Notes: a model not told the origin generated them from the sequence alone. A stretch of DNA of 64,000 nt from Tubulanus polymorphus (GCF_964204645.1 NC_134036.1:9224704-9288703), one strand, 5' to 3'; positions 42,609-55,293 are shown, numbered from the stretch's first letter. Numbers and translations are program-made.

Positions 42609-43045
42609 AAATAAATTGCCCATGGGCAAAGTGAGGTTTACCTTGGTTGTTTGGAGCAAGGGCACTGCTTACGAAAAATCTTTTTAATTCGTGACTTCAA
42701 AGAGTTTATATTGTATTTTATCTTTCTCAAAGAATTATTTTGTAGTCAAATAAGACCAAAAATATACATTTGTTTACGGTGCACGTCCAAAATTTCGTAG
42801 GGTAGGTAGGCAGGAAAACTATTTTATATTTTGAAAAAAAAATTTTTTTCACAATTATGAAATAAATTGCCCACGGCAAAGTGATTTACCCTGAAAACTG
42901 GAGCCAAGGGCATTGCCAATGAGAAATCTTTTTAATTCTAGAGTTCAAGGTTATCGTTTAATCATATTGTATTTTATCTTTTTCAAAGAAATATTTTGTA
43001 GTCAAATAAGGCCAGAAATATACATTTGTTTACGGTCCATGCCCA
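42609..43045. repeat. Tandem duplication of ~190-bp segment, period ~252
   Basis: AAATAAATTGCCCATGGGCA and GTAGTCAAATAAGACCAAAA with ATATACATTTGTTTACGG occur at 42609-42795 and again at 42860-43045. It lies in the large intron of the recombinase pseudogene. Confidence 0.88.
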
Positions 43046-44050
43046 AAATTTTGATATGAATAACTATTTTGGTGTATTACAAATTCCATGAAACAGAAAA
43101 CACACACTGCTCATCTTCTGTTATAATAGTTTAAATGATTATCGATGATAAGTTACTTTATCAAGAAAAAAACTTTCATTTGAACACCATTTGAAACAAA
43201 TGCATTCATACATGCTAGAGCGAGCATTAGGCTAGAGCGTGGTTTGCAGCACTATCACTATTTGTGTATGTAGGCCTACTGTCTGTGTGTTCAACACTAG
43301 CGCATAGAAGGCAATCCGACAGTACTGACAGCGGATATATGGGCCTACGTGAAATATATTTTATTATCCTATATTCCCATAAGCTGAAACGGTCAGAATT
43401 TGCTCTTCATTATTTTTTTCTTCCAGTAATTCCAAAAGCTATTTTCAGTCAGCACTTTTTTGACTGACAGGGCCTGTCGGAAACCGTAAACAAAGGTATA
43501 TTAGCCTATTTCTTTGGGCTAAGACATTGAAAAGACAAATCCAAGACAGGACTCTACCGATATACGTACTACTAAATTAAATAACCCATTAGATTATGTT
43601 CATAACAACATGTCATCCAAATTGCAAGTGAACCACGTACGGTACCTTACCTGTACCTAGCCAAATGAAATGCTCGCCATTTTGTTTTTAGATTGTTTTG
43701 ATACTAAGGTTTTCCCAAACGTCATGAGCTCCCGAAATTCATGGAATTTCCTGTATATCCCAAAACGAGCCAATCACATTCGCTTGTAGAGACGACGCCC
43801 CCCAATCAAGTTCATTGCAATTTTATATTTCGAGAGCTAAGAATTTTCCCGCCAAAAAGGGGAATTTAAAAGAAGCTGACCATGTCATCGACGGAGGTTT
43901 CCCATGTCTTCAATCGCATCATTATACGTCGTTTAGGCCGAGAACCAATGGAACATATGCTCACATAATAAAACGTACCGCGGTTTAACATAATTGGCTC
44001 AATGATAAAGATAAACCAAAAACAAAAATTATGTTGATCCCAATTATAAG

Positions 44051-44632
44051 TGAGGAGATGCGTCCTATGACATTGCTAATAAAATTCAAATATAAAGGCT
44101 ATCAGTTAAAACCTGTCGATATTTTCCTCCAAAAAAACCACTTTTTTTCCACCTACGAATGAGTACTGATGACAGTAAGATGACCACCAATTGCGAAAAT
44201 ACTACCTGTCTGATGTATTAATGACTTCTTTTATAGAATGCCCATCGAAAATTTCAATGAAAAAAGGGCATATCATTAGGACGCAACAGGTCTCAGAATT
44301 CAGGCCAAAACTGATATAATTGGGCACAAAAAAAGGTCAAAAGACAGCCATGTTGAGTCCAATAGACACAATTTTTTTTCATGCTGATGGGCCCACGGGG
44401 AAAACAAATATATGTAAAAGATCAAGATAATTGATCGAATAGTCTTCAAAACTTCTGTTTAGGCCAATTTGTGGGTTGAAGATGTATCTTGGGTACATAC
44501 ATATATAACCAAATATGAAGACAGTCCATTGAAGGGTCTTCAAAACTTCCCAAAATAACTGGATTCTGTCTGATAAACGAAGACATACTGACGAAAAGTG
44601 AACGCAATAGCTCGCTGGGACTAAATTCCCAA
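44051..44632 (-). repeat. ~580-bp dispersed repeat, copy 3
   Basis: Third copy of the 38375/39131 family, inside the recombinase pseudogene intron, with GAGGAGATGCGTCCTATGAC and TGAACGCAATAGCTCGCTGG. Confidence 0.82.
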
Positions 44633-44989
44633 AATACAATGTGGAAGAACCATTATGGCATCATATGATTTTCGATATCCTGTAAAAATCAAACAGTTTC
44701 TAAAATTCCTTCAACCCACATTTTCAGATTTTCTTTTTCATTAATCTTTTGACAAAAAACTAAGTATGACAGAATCAACAAGAAAATTAACTTTAATAAA
44801 TTATTTGACGCCTGCGAAAAAATGTAGAATTTCTGGTATAAGCTAATGTGGAATTGCAAATTTGAAATCGAAGTTTTAAGAAATTTCGGGAATTATGAGA
44901 TTTGGCGATTGGGTAGATGATACAGTCTTCAACTGGTCTAATTTAAAAAGAAATTGTCAACTTGTGACTTCGATTCACTTTTGCCTCTA

Positions 44990-45306
44990 AGCTGGTCTGC
45001 CACTTCATTGCCTCCATGGTTGAAGAAAGAGCTCTTCTGATGTCTGCTTCATCGTGACTTCGAGCATATCGTGTAGCCAGCCAGTCCTGTCCTAGGGCCC
45101 GGTCTGGCTGTCACTTGATGTCCTAGACTTGAGTCTGGGTTGAAGTAGACATTGTCATATAATTAACTTATTCATGTTATTCTGTATGAATTACCCGTGT
45201 GTCTTGTATTTTCTAATTTCAAAATTGGTAAATTTATTGATTTTTGGAATTTTATCCCGGAATTTCAATGTAATAAGCATATGCAATAAAGTATTGAATT
45301 GAATTG
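44990..45306 (+). mobile_element. Possible LINE/SINE 3' end with ATTGA tail
   Basis: Ends in TATGCAATAAAGTATTGAAT TGAATTG, a short-repeat tail typical of RTE/CR1-like 3' ends; the body has no reading frame. Confidence 0.35.
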
Positions 45307-48200
45307 TCACCTTATACACATGCCATCAGTGGACGCGGAGCCGTATATGACAGCTATGCTATTATAAATTGCTAATCTCATGAAACCTGCATACGTCTAA
45401 TATCGAACATATTTTCTAAAACATTTGAATATTGAAATTATATGTTTACACGTTTTTATATAGACCGCTTGTAGCCGCCGATGAAATTCACGCCGGCCCA
45501 ACTCAGATCGTAGATAGCTTCGTCATTCCACTAGCATCCCCATGTCTGGGTCTGACTTTTATATCGGACTTCCAAATCGTGTATACATCCGCCATTTAAC
45601 CGAATAATCCGATTTACTTATCATTTCTATTTATCCCTGCCGCCCCTGATATAATCATACATCCTTTACTATTACAATACGTCTTCTCGTGATATTCGAT
45701 GCGATATAACATTTCGACGTTCAAATAGAGGTCATTATATAATCCCAGGGAGCCATTCTACATCTTTATCAATAATATTTTGCCAAATAGCTTGCATGTG
45801 TACACATAAACCTGTGACGTTTTGCACATCGATTTACGGTTGTCGTTTGTAAAATGACGCTGAATGGTTATCATTGTTTAGGTTTCATAATGGTAACGTT
45901 TTATAAGGCGTCAAAAAAGGTTGGCATGCATCAAAACTATGCATAAAAGATAATCCCTGGGGTATGGCGAAGATCCACTAACCTGGCAAACAGTCGCGTT
46001 ATACTTCCTCAACTTTATTGTATTGATAACCTCTGGATGAAAGATGCCTGCCTCTTTTGCAACAATATTGATGGCCTGCCACGCGCTCAGATGGCCATTC
46101 TTCGACTTGCTCGCGAAGAAATATGGGTTAGTTAATGGGATGTTGACACGCTCACGAAGCGAAAGAAGTGTGTCCATAGCGCGGACAACTTCTGGTGTTA
46201 GAAGCATGGGAACTTTTCGTTTTTTTTTTCCCAGGCATAAAAACCATGTCAAGCCTGTAAAAAAATGTAAAATGGCTGAAACGGCTTTTTGAGGCTCACA
46301 AATAAAACAATGTTGCCATTCCTATTTTTATTTTTTGGCACCAATAGAATATGAAAATACCAAGTTAGTTGGCTAGCCCACTGGTGACCATATACAAAAA
46401 CCAACAGGCTACCATATTGCATGGATCTATGCAAAAAAATGTAATTCAAAGCTCAAGCCATGTCATTAGAGAATTCGGTTTGGTTCGGACCCTTCGTTCA
46501 GCTTGGAAATGAATTTAGAAACTTTTTCAAAACAAACTAAGAAATATTAATATGTTACCTATTCTGTATGATTACCTTTCGATAAGTTTAAATTCAAGGC
46601 TGTCTAATATCTTTTTTATTTCTTCATTGGCTATCTCCACCCAATTGGGTCTTTGAACAAAAGCATCTTTTAACAGTTTGGAAGCTTCACCTTCACGGGG
46701 CTTATTGAAGATCGTCGTGTGGGCTGAAACATACACTGAAAGCTTACGCCACTGAGTCTAGGTATCCATTGTTGACGCAAGTATAGACGATATATTGTGT
46801 ACGATATGATCACGCAATTTGACGAGGTCAGACGTTAGAGGCAACAATTCTACTTTCGAATCTATGTTCCTCTTCAATGTGTTCAACGCAACAGACGATA
46901 TCGTGTGCGTCCATTCACTCTCATGAAGACTGATAAATCTTGACGCCTTATTGCTATTCCAGAGTTTACACGAGCCAATTTCAACAAAATATGACCAAAT
47001 CTTAAAGCCAAAGATGGTATTTTAAAGACATCACGCCCAGTTTCTGTTGTAATCCGACCACACAATAATTCGGTTGCCTCGATGACATTGTTAAATCTTT
47101 GTGCACTTATGAAGTAACTCATCTCCTTTTTGGGTTGGTCAAGATTCAGTTGCATCTTTAAACGGGCAACCTGTTGAAGTCTTTGGCAAATATCATTTGC
47201 CTCCTGTGAGCCAAGTTTCTTCAATAATATTGTTCCAAAGCTGAGCAAGAGAGGATCGTTTTGTATGGCTAAATAAACATCGTCTCGCTTTCCTTGGGGC
47301 AGAACCTGCATTTTCAGGCTTGAAAATGGTTGCGAGTGAAAAGTTTGATTGTAACTAATGCGCTCTCAATCTAAAGACGAGATCTTGCAATGAATGCCAT
47401 ATGCTTGGTATTTTCATCTTCTTTCTCACCCTCAGAGGGGGAAAACTCACATCTGCTACAATGCCGCCACAGTTCATAAAAAAACATAAAATCCATAGCA
47501 GTAGATACACGGCAGACATTCATCGACTGTTCTTGGTGTGGATGGTCGTCTAAACTTCCATGACTAAATCTGTTCCTCCATTCGCAATGACTTTATTATT
47601 GTGGTTGAAATTACCCATAAGCTTTAACATCTTCAAAGTTTTGTTCAAGTTCTCCTTTGTATCAGCTATTGCCTTTGCTACAGCAGCTTCAGTACTTTGC
47701 TGTCCGGTAAGATGACGTGCAATTTTGAGAATTCCCTTTTCGCAGAAATAGCAAATCTGCAGCTTATTCAAGGCAGCTAATGTCCCAGAAGTTGGCACTA
47801 AAAATATAACACTTTATATTGATTAAGAGAGTCTTAACAAGCTGGATACAACCGGTACAAATACTTAACAAAAACAAAATTCTTAACATTGACTTTCATA
47901 ATTTCAAATGATGGTGCATGTTTAATCCAGGGAGAAACACATTAGACAATAAGAAGGATGTAAAATAACAGTTGGTAGGTCTAGGGGTCAGATCGGTAGT
48001 GCTTTTTCGCCAGAACACAGATCACAGCAATCATTATCAGTCAAGTAAATATCTAGCCAGTGGATATTTAGCCGAATACGGTGATTAAACTTCATAAATG
48101 AAGGTTGCTTAAATCTACACCGCGCATGCGTACTGAGAAGCCCGATTTAGAAAATGCAAAGAAAGTGTGGGGGAAAAAATTAGAGAAATATTACGAGCAG

Positions 48201-48266
48201 AGTAGTATTCGAACCCGGGCGAGCAAATTGCTATCATTGAGTCCCTCCACTAGACCATGAACGCTA
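48201..48266 (-). tRNA. tRNA pseudogene or SINE head
   Basis: On the minus strand GCGTTCATGGTCTAGTGGAG carries an A-box (TGGTCTAGTGG), and GCCCGGGTTCGAATACT a B-box (GGTTCGAATAC) at tRNA spacing. The ends do not form a convincing acceptor stem, so it is probably not a working tRNA. Confidence 0.4.
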
Positions 48267-50340
48267 TAGAAATCGGCATGTTTCAATTGCATATAGGACT
48301 CAACCTTACTCTAACCCTATGCCTAGCTGGACCAACCCCAGGGGCGGATACAGGATGGTTGAAAGGGGTGGGTTCACCCATCTCTCGAGTGGCATCGTTC
48401 TCAAAATCACGATGATCTAAGTCTCGATATACTTGTGTTAATTTGTAACAATTTTAGACATTTTCCGTTATCCAGAAACATATTATCCAATAGATAATAC
48501 GTTTAATAGTACAAGCTTACCAAACCGATTATCATTTTCACTCCGAATTCTCCTTTAATTGGGTCAAGATGACCCCAAATACAAGTAAAAACAACATTCT
48601 AATGAAATTAGCGCAGACAGATTTTCCAAATTGCCACCAGATTTTTTAGTGGTATTTTTTGAAAAGGGCACCTGACCAAAAAGGAGTGGGTTCGAACCCA
48701 CGGAACCCACCCCCTGTATCAGCCACTGCACCCCTCACTATTTCTTGGCTATTTTGTAGATCCCTTTCAAGATCTTCGATACAAAATGGCAGCATACACT
48801 GACTAGTAAAATAGCACGTCTAAAATAAAGGACCAATGGTCCAGTGGCTCGCCAAACCGTAAAAATCTAAAGCTGTAAGCAAATATTCATTTTAATCATC
48901 AGAAGCTCAAAGTTCTTCAAATTTTAGGGCAGTACAATTAAACCGGGTCGGTTACTGGCGAAATCTAGGTCGCATAAAGTAAGCTTTAAAAAGAATGCGA
49001 CTCAAGCTAAACATCCTCAGTTGTTGACCTTCTTTGGCAAATCGTAAGATTGTATGCGCAAACTACCCTGTGTCGGGTGTTATCTACTACTGATATATAC
49101 GTGCGGTGAAAGCGGAATATAAGGCGATATTGCCGACGCGAGCGTACTTACTGTTATCAACGCGCATTCGCCAGTCACCGACTGTGCCGCTAAATACAGA
49201 TAATTGAGCTCCAAAAAGGATCTTCAACGCAAAAGTCCATAAAATGTATTTAATTAATGACGATAAATCAAGTATTCCGGTCGTATAATATCAGATATTC
49301 ACTTCTATCACTAATAAAAATCCGATGTTGCCAATCGAATCAGCCGTGTGCTGTGGTGATGATGGCGAACACGACGGTAAATTTCTGCATTTTCAGCCCA
49401 CGTCTTCGCCAGATATCTTGATGCAACGTTACTTTATGCACGGAATGACAAAATCATATGAATCATTTAACACATTTTGCCAAATAAATCATTATACAAT
49501 ACGCCTCGAGTATCAGTAGTCGCGCTAGAAACGATGAATATCAACCTATTCAATTGTGCCGCCATTTTGTTGAGTAAAACATTCTATGACGCATACCTAC
49601 TCATACATATTCAATGATATGACGTCATGAAGTCAAAACAGGTCAACACAAATTATATATAACCGAGATTTTGGGGGGTTTCGTCTTTGAAAGCCCATAA
49701 CTACCGAACAAAGCGTCGGATCTTGACGAGATAAAGTTCCACCGACGCAAATAGCATTGAATTTTCACATGTGTTATTTTGGACAATTAAAGATGCTGCA
49801 TAAAAAAACGTGCTCAGATAAGTCGAATTTTTGACACTTTTTGGTTAATTTCTCAAAAAAATATGAAACCCACGGCTTTCAATTTTTCGCACCATAAAGA
49901 AAAACGAATTACGAAATATATTTTTGCTTAATCCGTTCAATTCGCCCATTAGTAGTGAAATTACAGACTACTGAAATTGCGTTTGAGTGTGCTAAAAAAG
50001 GCTTTGAGCGTAGTGTATTAAGCATTCCAGACGGTTGTACAGGCACGGGGTCGACAGTATATACGGCATTAAATCTTGGTAGCGAGAGCAGGTAAGTCCA
50101 GAATAGGTCCGCTACAGGTGGGTACGCCTAGGTCGATTCTGCCCCTGGAGAGGACAGAATAAGGAGTCAATGACCGCCCTAGGACAATCGTCGAAAAATA
50201 CTATGCGATTTGCTAACTCGTGACATTCGATTCGGTTTCCCCGCCTAAACATAACTGACCAGTACAGTCGGTCGAATTTCTCAAGAACCATAGCCGGAAG
50301 TCACCATTTTCGTTACGTCGGCCATTCGTAATCGAATCGG

Positions 50341-50409
50341 CTCCGACCGTAAATTCGAGAGAAACTAAAAATAGGCCGACCGTAAATTCGAGAGAAACTA
50401 AAAATAGGC
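50341..50409. repeat. ~36-bp tandem repeat, two copies
   Basis: CCGACCGTAAATTCGAGAGA followed by AACTAAAAATAGG, twice. Confidence 0.9.
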
Positions 50410-51175
50410 GATCGGTTTCCTCGACTATAAAATTCAAGTGCAGTCTGAATTTTATTCCGGTTTCCATAAGCTCTACCGAATCCCACTGAATCTCGCGACA
50501 GTCATAGGCAAATAAGGCAATGGCATTACTAGAATATCATGCTCGAATATATATACTCCGAAAAATCGAACGCATAATCAAAAAAGTAACAATTCATAGT
50601 TAAAAATGACATGTATGAATATTTATTGATTTATTCAGGTCGAGAGTCGTGGCGAAATGAACGGGCTATTAGGATTTGACTAGGCCTCGGACCTCCGAGC
50701 GATCTCGGGTCGAGAGGCGGCAAGGGCGAGTATCCGACTTCGAAAGAAACCCGCGTTGTCAAGACAACGCAGATTACCCGGGTCATGATTCGAGAGAATT
50801 CGCTCGAAGCTCAAGCGATGAAAGTCTTCGAGCGAGAAAAGGTAGAGACTAATAATCGAGGCGAGTCCACTCGAAGTCGAATAAACGTAATTCATACGGG
50901 ATAAAAGGCTATGATGTTCTTCCATTGCAGTGATCCTTGGTCAGATTCTCCTTTGATTTCGGGTTCAGACGAAGTATTCGAGCGGGGCCGGAGCCCTGTC
51001 CGAGGGACGTGGTTTGAAATGACTTATCGCATCATTCCGGGGTCAATACAGACCTGAATAAGGCAATTAGACTGTGCGTCTGGCGATTTTTAAGAGATCG
51101 ATTATTCAGCGAGTGATTACAACCTCTCTCAACGTGTCTCAAACACGGAATGTCAGGAATGCGGTTCTGACCGCT

Positions 51176-51207
51176 CTTAAATAGGCCGCCTTCTACGCTG
51201 ATTGGCT
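51176..51207 (-). promoter_or_regulatory. CCAAT plus TATA-like core promoter arrangement
   Basis: On the minus strand AGCCAATCAG (51200-51209 region) precedes CCTATTTAAGAG (51173-51184) by about 20 nt in a CG-rich context. The nearest downstream frame (about 50925 to 50680, minus) is short and unrecognised, so this may be chance or the promoter of a non-coding transcript. Confidence 0.3.
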
Positions 51208-52255
51208 AATAGCCAAATTACTGCGCGACAAAAAACGCCGGCGCACGCGGCTTTGGGTAGGCGCACATGACTGGAATTTTCGATGAACTATCTCAAAATC
51301 AATCCTCGTTTGGATATTTGCTATTAAAATAGCAGAAACCCTTCACGGAAAAGACTTGGCAATATCCCAGGTAAAAGGAACTATTTCGTAAAACGGCCGT
51401 CTACGATGAGGTGATACGGCACTTCCGGATTTCAGCGATTTTGAATAGTGCGGCCCTGAATTGGCGAGTTTTCCTCAAAAGACGGATATAATGCTATCGC
51501 GGACTGGTCATCAGGTCTGAAGGTTGGTTCCATGGTCAATCTCGCCACAACAGCACAGTTATGGTTTATTCAGGGAATATTTGTTTGGCAAATTTAGACT
51601 AATATGAAATCGACGAAATGGAATATGCTGTACATTTTAAAGCCACCGGCCTCCCTGTTGTTGAGTAATTCTCTGGCCCAGAGATTGGGGGTGGGCACGT
51701 TGCTTGCGTTTGGTATTAGGTGAAAACTGAAAAAAGTTTCAAAATAATATATTACATTGGAGCCTGAAACTTAAGGGGCAGAAAGTGAAATCAAAGTTAA
51801 ACAACGCGCTGATATTCGTAACCGTTTTTTACATAAAAGCAACGTAAATCATAGTCACAAAATTCAAACGAAAAGTAAAATAGATATAACAAAGAAACGA
51901 TAGATTATCAAATAAGGGATAGGATTGACTTGAAGGGTAACACTCTTACTACTTATACCCCGCCCTTGTTTTCACCATAACCCAAACACCACCCTAGCGA
52001 AATTGAAAAAACAATGACAATTAATCTAATTTACTTATACATTTTGTATAATGATATTTCTTATAATAACGTTTGATAATGAAAAATATAGATTTGAATA
52101 TTACATCTCTGCGCTTATACAATTCAACTGAAATTATACCAATGATTGCACAGCTTGATATTGATTGAAATTTGCGTCGATGTAGAATCGATATGCACAC
52201 GGCCCTTTAAAATCGATCTGCGCTCATCACAGAGCTTTAAGTTTAAATAACGTTT

Positions 52256-52359
52256 CGATCTCACGGGAATTTATCATATTTGATTAGCTGTCGTTTTCCA
52301 GAATTTCAAATATTAATTTGTCATATGCTAATCAAATATGATATATTCCTGTGAGATCG
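52256..52359. mobile_element. Short MITE-like inverted repeat
   Basis: CGATCTCACGGGAATTTATC...TTTGATTAGC pairs with GCTAATCAAATATGATATAT...GTGAGATCG; arms about 33 nt, loop about 38 nt. Confidence 0.8.
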
Positions 52360-53790
52360 AATAAAATATTTTCGCTGATGTACCATGTGTGTGTATAGAA
52401 CGTATTATTCTGACCGGCCTTACATCTGCGATTGTAAGTGACCATGGAATCCGATGGTTGTGTGGATTGTAAATTTCCAGCGCGTGTTTTGTCGACCACT
52501 GGGTTTGGTCCCGACTGCCGAATTAATGCCGTAGATCACAGTTACTCGCTGTATAAACGACATGCACAGTTGTCACGCCCTGTTTTTACCGTCAATCGGG
52601 TCATCGTCAGTGCTTTTAAATCTACCAAAAATTTGTGGACTGTCAAATCCTTTATTTTTTATTTGGCCTACTAATTTGCAAATAATCTAAGCCACCATCC
52701 CAACTCTGTGTAAATACCGTACTAGGACGTATCTTTACAATCAGTAGAGACGTAGCGTGGTTTCCGCAAACTACAACGGTTTTATAGTTAAAAGACGTGC
52801 CGTCATATGATACAACGTGTTGACTGTGCTTTCATTGACAAACACGAATGCTTTTGGCCGATTGATTATTTTCATTTAAACGATTATCATGTTTTACTGA
52901 CCGCCTAAAATTGGTGTGAATTGAGGTACTTATCTATATAAGATGATTCTCGCATTTTGAAAAGGACATTTAGATATTATTGTCGCCATGCATATTTATA
53001 GTTTTTGCAGAAACTGTGTTGTTAATCCAAAGAGAGTTTTCTTTTCTTAAACTCGAGAATCTTCAATTTCAAAGTCAATTCGATACCGATCTCCTTGAGC
53101 AATGAACCAACATAAAACTGAAACATATCCAAGCGACGGATGAGGTCAATTAGGTGAAGTTTAACCTATAGTTAGATAGTTATACGTTATAATGAGAATT
53201 ATTATTTCTAAATTCGAAGTCGTGAAATCTATGGAAATACTAATGGGACTGTGGTTTCTATAAGTAAATGAAGGCAAAGAAAACTGAAAACTGCTCCTGA
53301 ACCAGGTTCCACTTAATATATGAGCAATTACTCATTGGTTCAAAGAATATCCAAGTGGAAAAAAATTCATTTACCTTATATGATGGAGTATTCTTATATA
53401 TCGGTCTACATATCATAGACTATTAATTAAGGGGTGTTGCAGATAAGGTTCGTACAATTACTTAACGCTCTATTCAGGTCTTTTTCGACCATGAACCAAA
53501 TCATTTGACTCTGGCTCCAGTTCCAGTGTTATGTGTGTTTAATTTTACTCTGAATCCAGTACAGTGCTGCCAACCTTATCATTTTCAAATTCAGGACGCC
53601 TTTAACTTTTTTTCATATTTTCAGTGGTTCAAGGAGTAACATTAAAATATCACTTTTACGTGATCAAATAGAATTAAGAACAAGTAAAACTTAAGTAGGA
53701 AAACTTTTTTATTCCGCAATAACAATCAGTTTTGATGGAATATGCTGTATGCGCAACATTTTTTAATGAAAAACTTACTTAATTTTTTAA

Positions 53791-54115
53791 TGAAAATACA
53801 ACTATAAACTGCCAACAACTATCTACTTCAGTCGAGTCCTCTGAATGTATTGCATCTTATTGCAGACTAACCCTATCAAATACTGTTAGTGTTTATATTC
53901 TAAAAGAAAATAAAGCTATTTATGCCAACACATATTTCCTTCAAATGAGATCTTTGTTTATTGCATCTATTGCTGGTTAACCCTTTTAAATACTGTTTAT
54001 ATTCTAAGAGAAAATAAAACTATGAACTGCCAACAACTATCTACTTCAGTTGAGATCTTTGTTTATTGCATCTTATTGCAGACTAAATCTATCAAATACT
54101 GTTTATATTCTTAAA
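53791..54115. repeat. ~100-bp tandem array, three diverged copies
   Basis: Units share GAAAATAAARCTAT, GCCAACAACTATCTACTTCA, TTTATTGCATCTTATTGCAG and TCAAATACTGTTTATATTCT. Confidence 0.85.
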
Positions 54116-54192
54116 CCTCTTCTTCACTACTGTACATGCAGACGGACGGATGAACAGTGAACACAAGTGGGCTAACAAAACATATGAGAAAA

Positions 54193-54436
54193 TTAAGTTG
54201 AAAGAGCGTGATGAGTAGCAGAATTTGCTTTTCTCAATAGTCCCATTGATGGCTCGAACTGGTGACAACATCCTGGTTGCGATTTCATAACCATTAACGA
54301 TTCCAAGGTTCTTTCACCAAGTGAAGCGCGAAAGTCCGTTTTATTCCTTTTCACAAAACTAAATATTCTTTCACATGGAGAGTTGCTCACAGGTATAAGA
54401 AGGACGCTACACATGGTCCTAGGGAGAACTTTAAAT
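54193..54436 (-). CDS. hAT-like transposase, last exon (dimerisation domain)
   Basis: Acceptor TTTACAG|A on the minus strand, phase 2 in. Codes FKVLPRTMCSVLLIPVSNSP then CERIFSFVKRNKTDFRASLG and TLESLMVMKS, the conserved hAT C-terminal dimerisation motif (PxSNxxxERxFS...KT..R..L), followed by an unrelated tail and a stop. It joins in frame to the exon at 54649-54902. Both exons are free of stops, so the gene may be intact or domesticated; its 5' exons lie on the far side of the Polinton. Confidence 0.82.
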
Positions 54437-54648
54437 CTGTAAATCAATAATAAGGTCACGGAAATTAGCATACTTATTTAATTCAAAATATAGCATCATG
54501 ATTTTATCCTCAATAAATCAATCAGCCTGAAAGCATAAAATTAATGGTAATGTATGGATTCTTAAACTTATTAAACAGATAAACTATCATGAAATTATCA
54601 TTACTTCATGTCCCAGTTTCTCTTAATAAAATCAAAATTATTTCTTAC

Positions 54649-54902
54649 CTTACATTTCCATTGGTATCCTTCATTTGAGATATAAGCCTCCACTGGTCTT
54701 CAGCACTTCTATCCTCAGGGGGCTCACTCTGCTTCTTAAACAAATCCTTCGGCAATATATCTTCCAAAACTGTTTGAAATTCAAGGAATTCCATTTCTAG
54801 GTTATCTCTTGTTGGCAAATCACCGAGAATCACTGGAAATCGATCGAGAAAGTATACCAGCGAGCCATATTGTGCCTTTGACCTCAACTTAATATCTGCC
54901 AC
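54649..54902 (-). CDS. hAT-like transposase, penultimate exon
   Basis: Acceptor GAATTTTAG|GTG and donor GTAAG|GTAAGA on the minus strand, 254 nt, phase 0 to 2. Codes VADIKLRSKAQYGSLVYFLD, FLEFQTVLEDILPKDLF, a Pro/Glu-rich stretch, and DQWRLISQMKDTNGNV. This is the acidic segment found before the dimerisation motif in this hAT group. The acceptor lies only 36 nt from the tip of the second Polinton, which therefore sits in or at the upstream intron. Confidence 0.78.
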
Positions 54903-54938
54903 CTAAAATTCAAAGGGTTAAAAATTGGCTAAAATTGC

Positions 54939-55125
54939 AGTAATAGGGATAATAGGCTTTCATACCAAAGGTCGAAGGGTCGAGCTCGTAAAAAAATGAA
55001 AATAATAATTTACAGTTGAATTAGTCGCGCACACTCCTAATTCAACTGTAAATTATTATTATTTTCATTTTTTTACTCACTCGCCCCTTCAACCTTTGAT
55101 ACGAAAGCCTATTATCCCTATTACT
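54939..55125. repeat. Self-complementary hairpin at the element tip
   Basis: AGTAATAGGGATAATAGGCT to AGCCTATTATCCCTATTACT, arms about 80 nt, pairing through AATAATAATTTACAGTTGAA. Loop core TCGCGCACACTC. The same arm asymmetry as on the left: outer TCGAGCTCGTAAAAA, inner TTTTTACTCACTCG. Confidence 0.92.
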
Positions 55126-55293
55126 CTTAAAATATTCACATAAATGAATAACATTTAAATCATTGAACTTCTAAAATCAATTTTAATAAAAAATATAGTA
55201 TTAAAATGGAAGCAAATAAATACTACTGCCCAACATGTAAGATAAGTATAGATAAATCCCAAAAAGCAAGACACAATAAAACTATAACACATT
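54939..55293 (+). repeat. Terminal inverted repeat of the right Polinton
   Basis: Inverted match to 8322-8754: hairpin, AT-rich spacer (ATGAATAACATTTAAATCAT), and the first about 29 codons of polB. Shorter than the left TIR because its hairpin stem is shorter. Confidence 0.9.

Larger units (their letters stand above)
42324..47797 (-). pseudogene. Crypton-like tyrosine recombinase gene, intron-containing and decayed
   Basis: Minus-strand pieces in order: a zinc-finger-like region (ICYFCEKGILKIARHL, 47797-about 47450), a middle domain (FGTILLKKLGSQEANDICQR, 47311-46883), a box around AHTTIFNKPREGE (about 46730-46576), then across an intron to RKVPMLLTPEVVRAM and TIKLRKYNATVCQ (46254-about 45975), and across a ~3.4-kb intron to LMDLKHGELEWLANHMGHEL...HRQFYRLHE (42592-42324). 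Box II, the GH and the FYR tyrosine segment match the tyrosine recombinase fold of Crypton-type elements common in marine invertebrates. Damage: frameshifts near 47560, 47490 and 46950, and a TAG near 46777. LRKY has Tyr where LRKH is usual. Splice junctions remain readable, so it decayed after acquiring introns, or it is a former host gene. Confidence 0.82.
47800..54192. other. Non-coding host DNA with scattered repeats
   Basis: No gene with recognisable domains. It holds a tRNA-like sequence (48201), a tandem repeat (50341), a promoter-like arrangement (51176-51207), an inverted repeat (52256) and a tandem array (53791). The 50.6-51.3 kb part is noticeably CG-rich with many TCGAG motifs, unlike its surroundings. 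Confidence 0.65.

Noticed and set aside
50680-50925. An 81-codon minus-strand frame downstream of the CCAAT/TATA arrangement
   Set aside because: No recognisable domain and codon content looks like chance; kept only as context for the promoter-like finding.
54939-54960. Resemblance of the element tip TAGGGATAA to half of a LAGLIDADG (I-SceI-type) site
   Set aside because: Only about nine bases agree, no such nuclease is encoded, and the match is within chance for AT-rich DNA.
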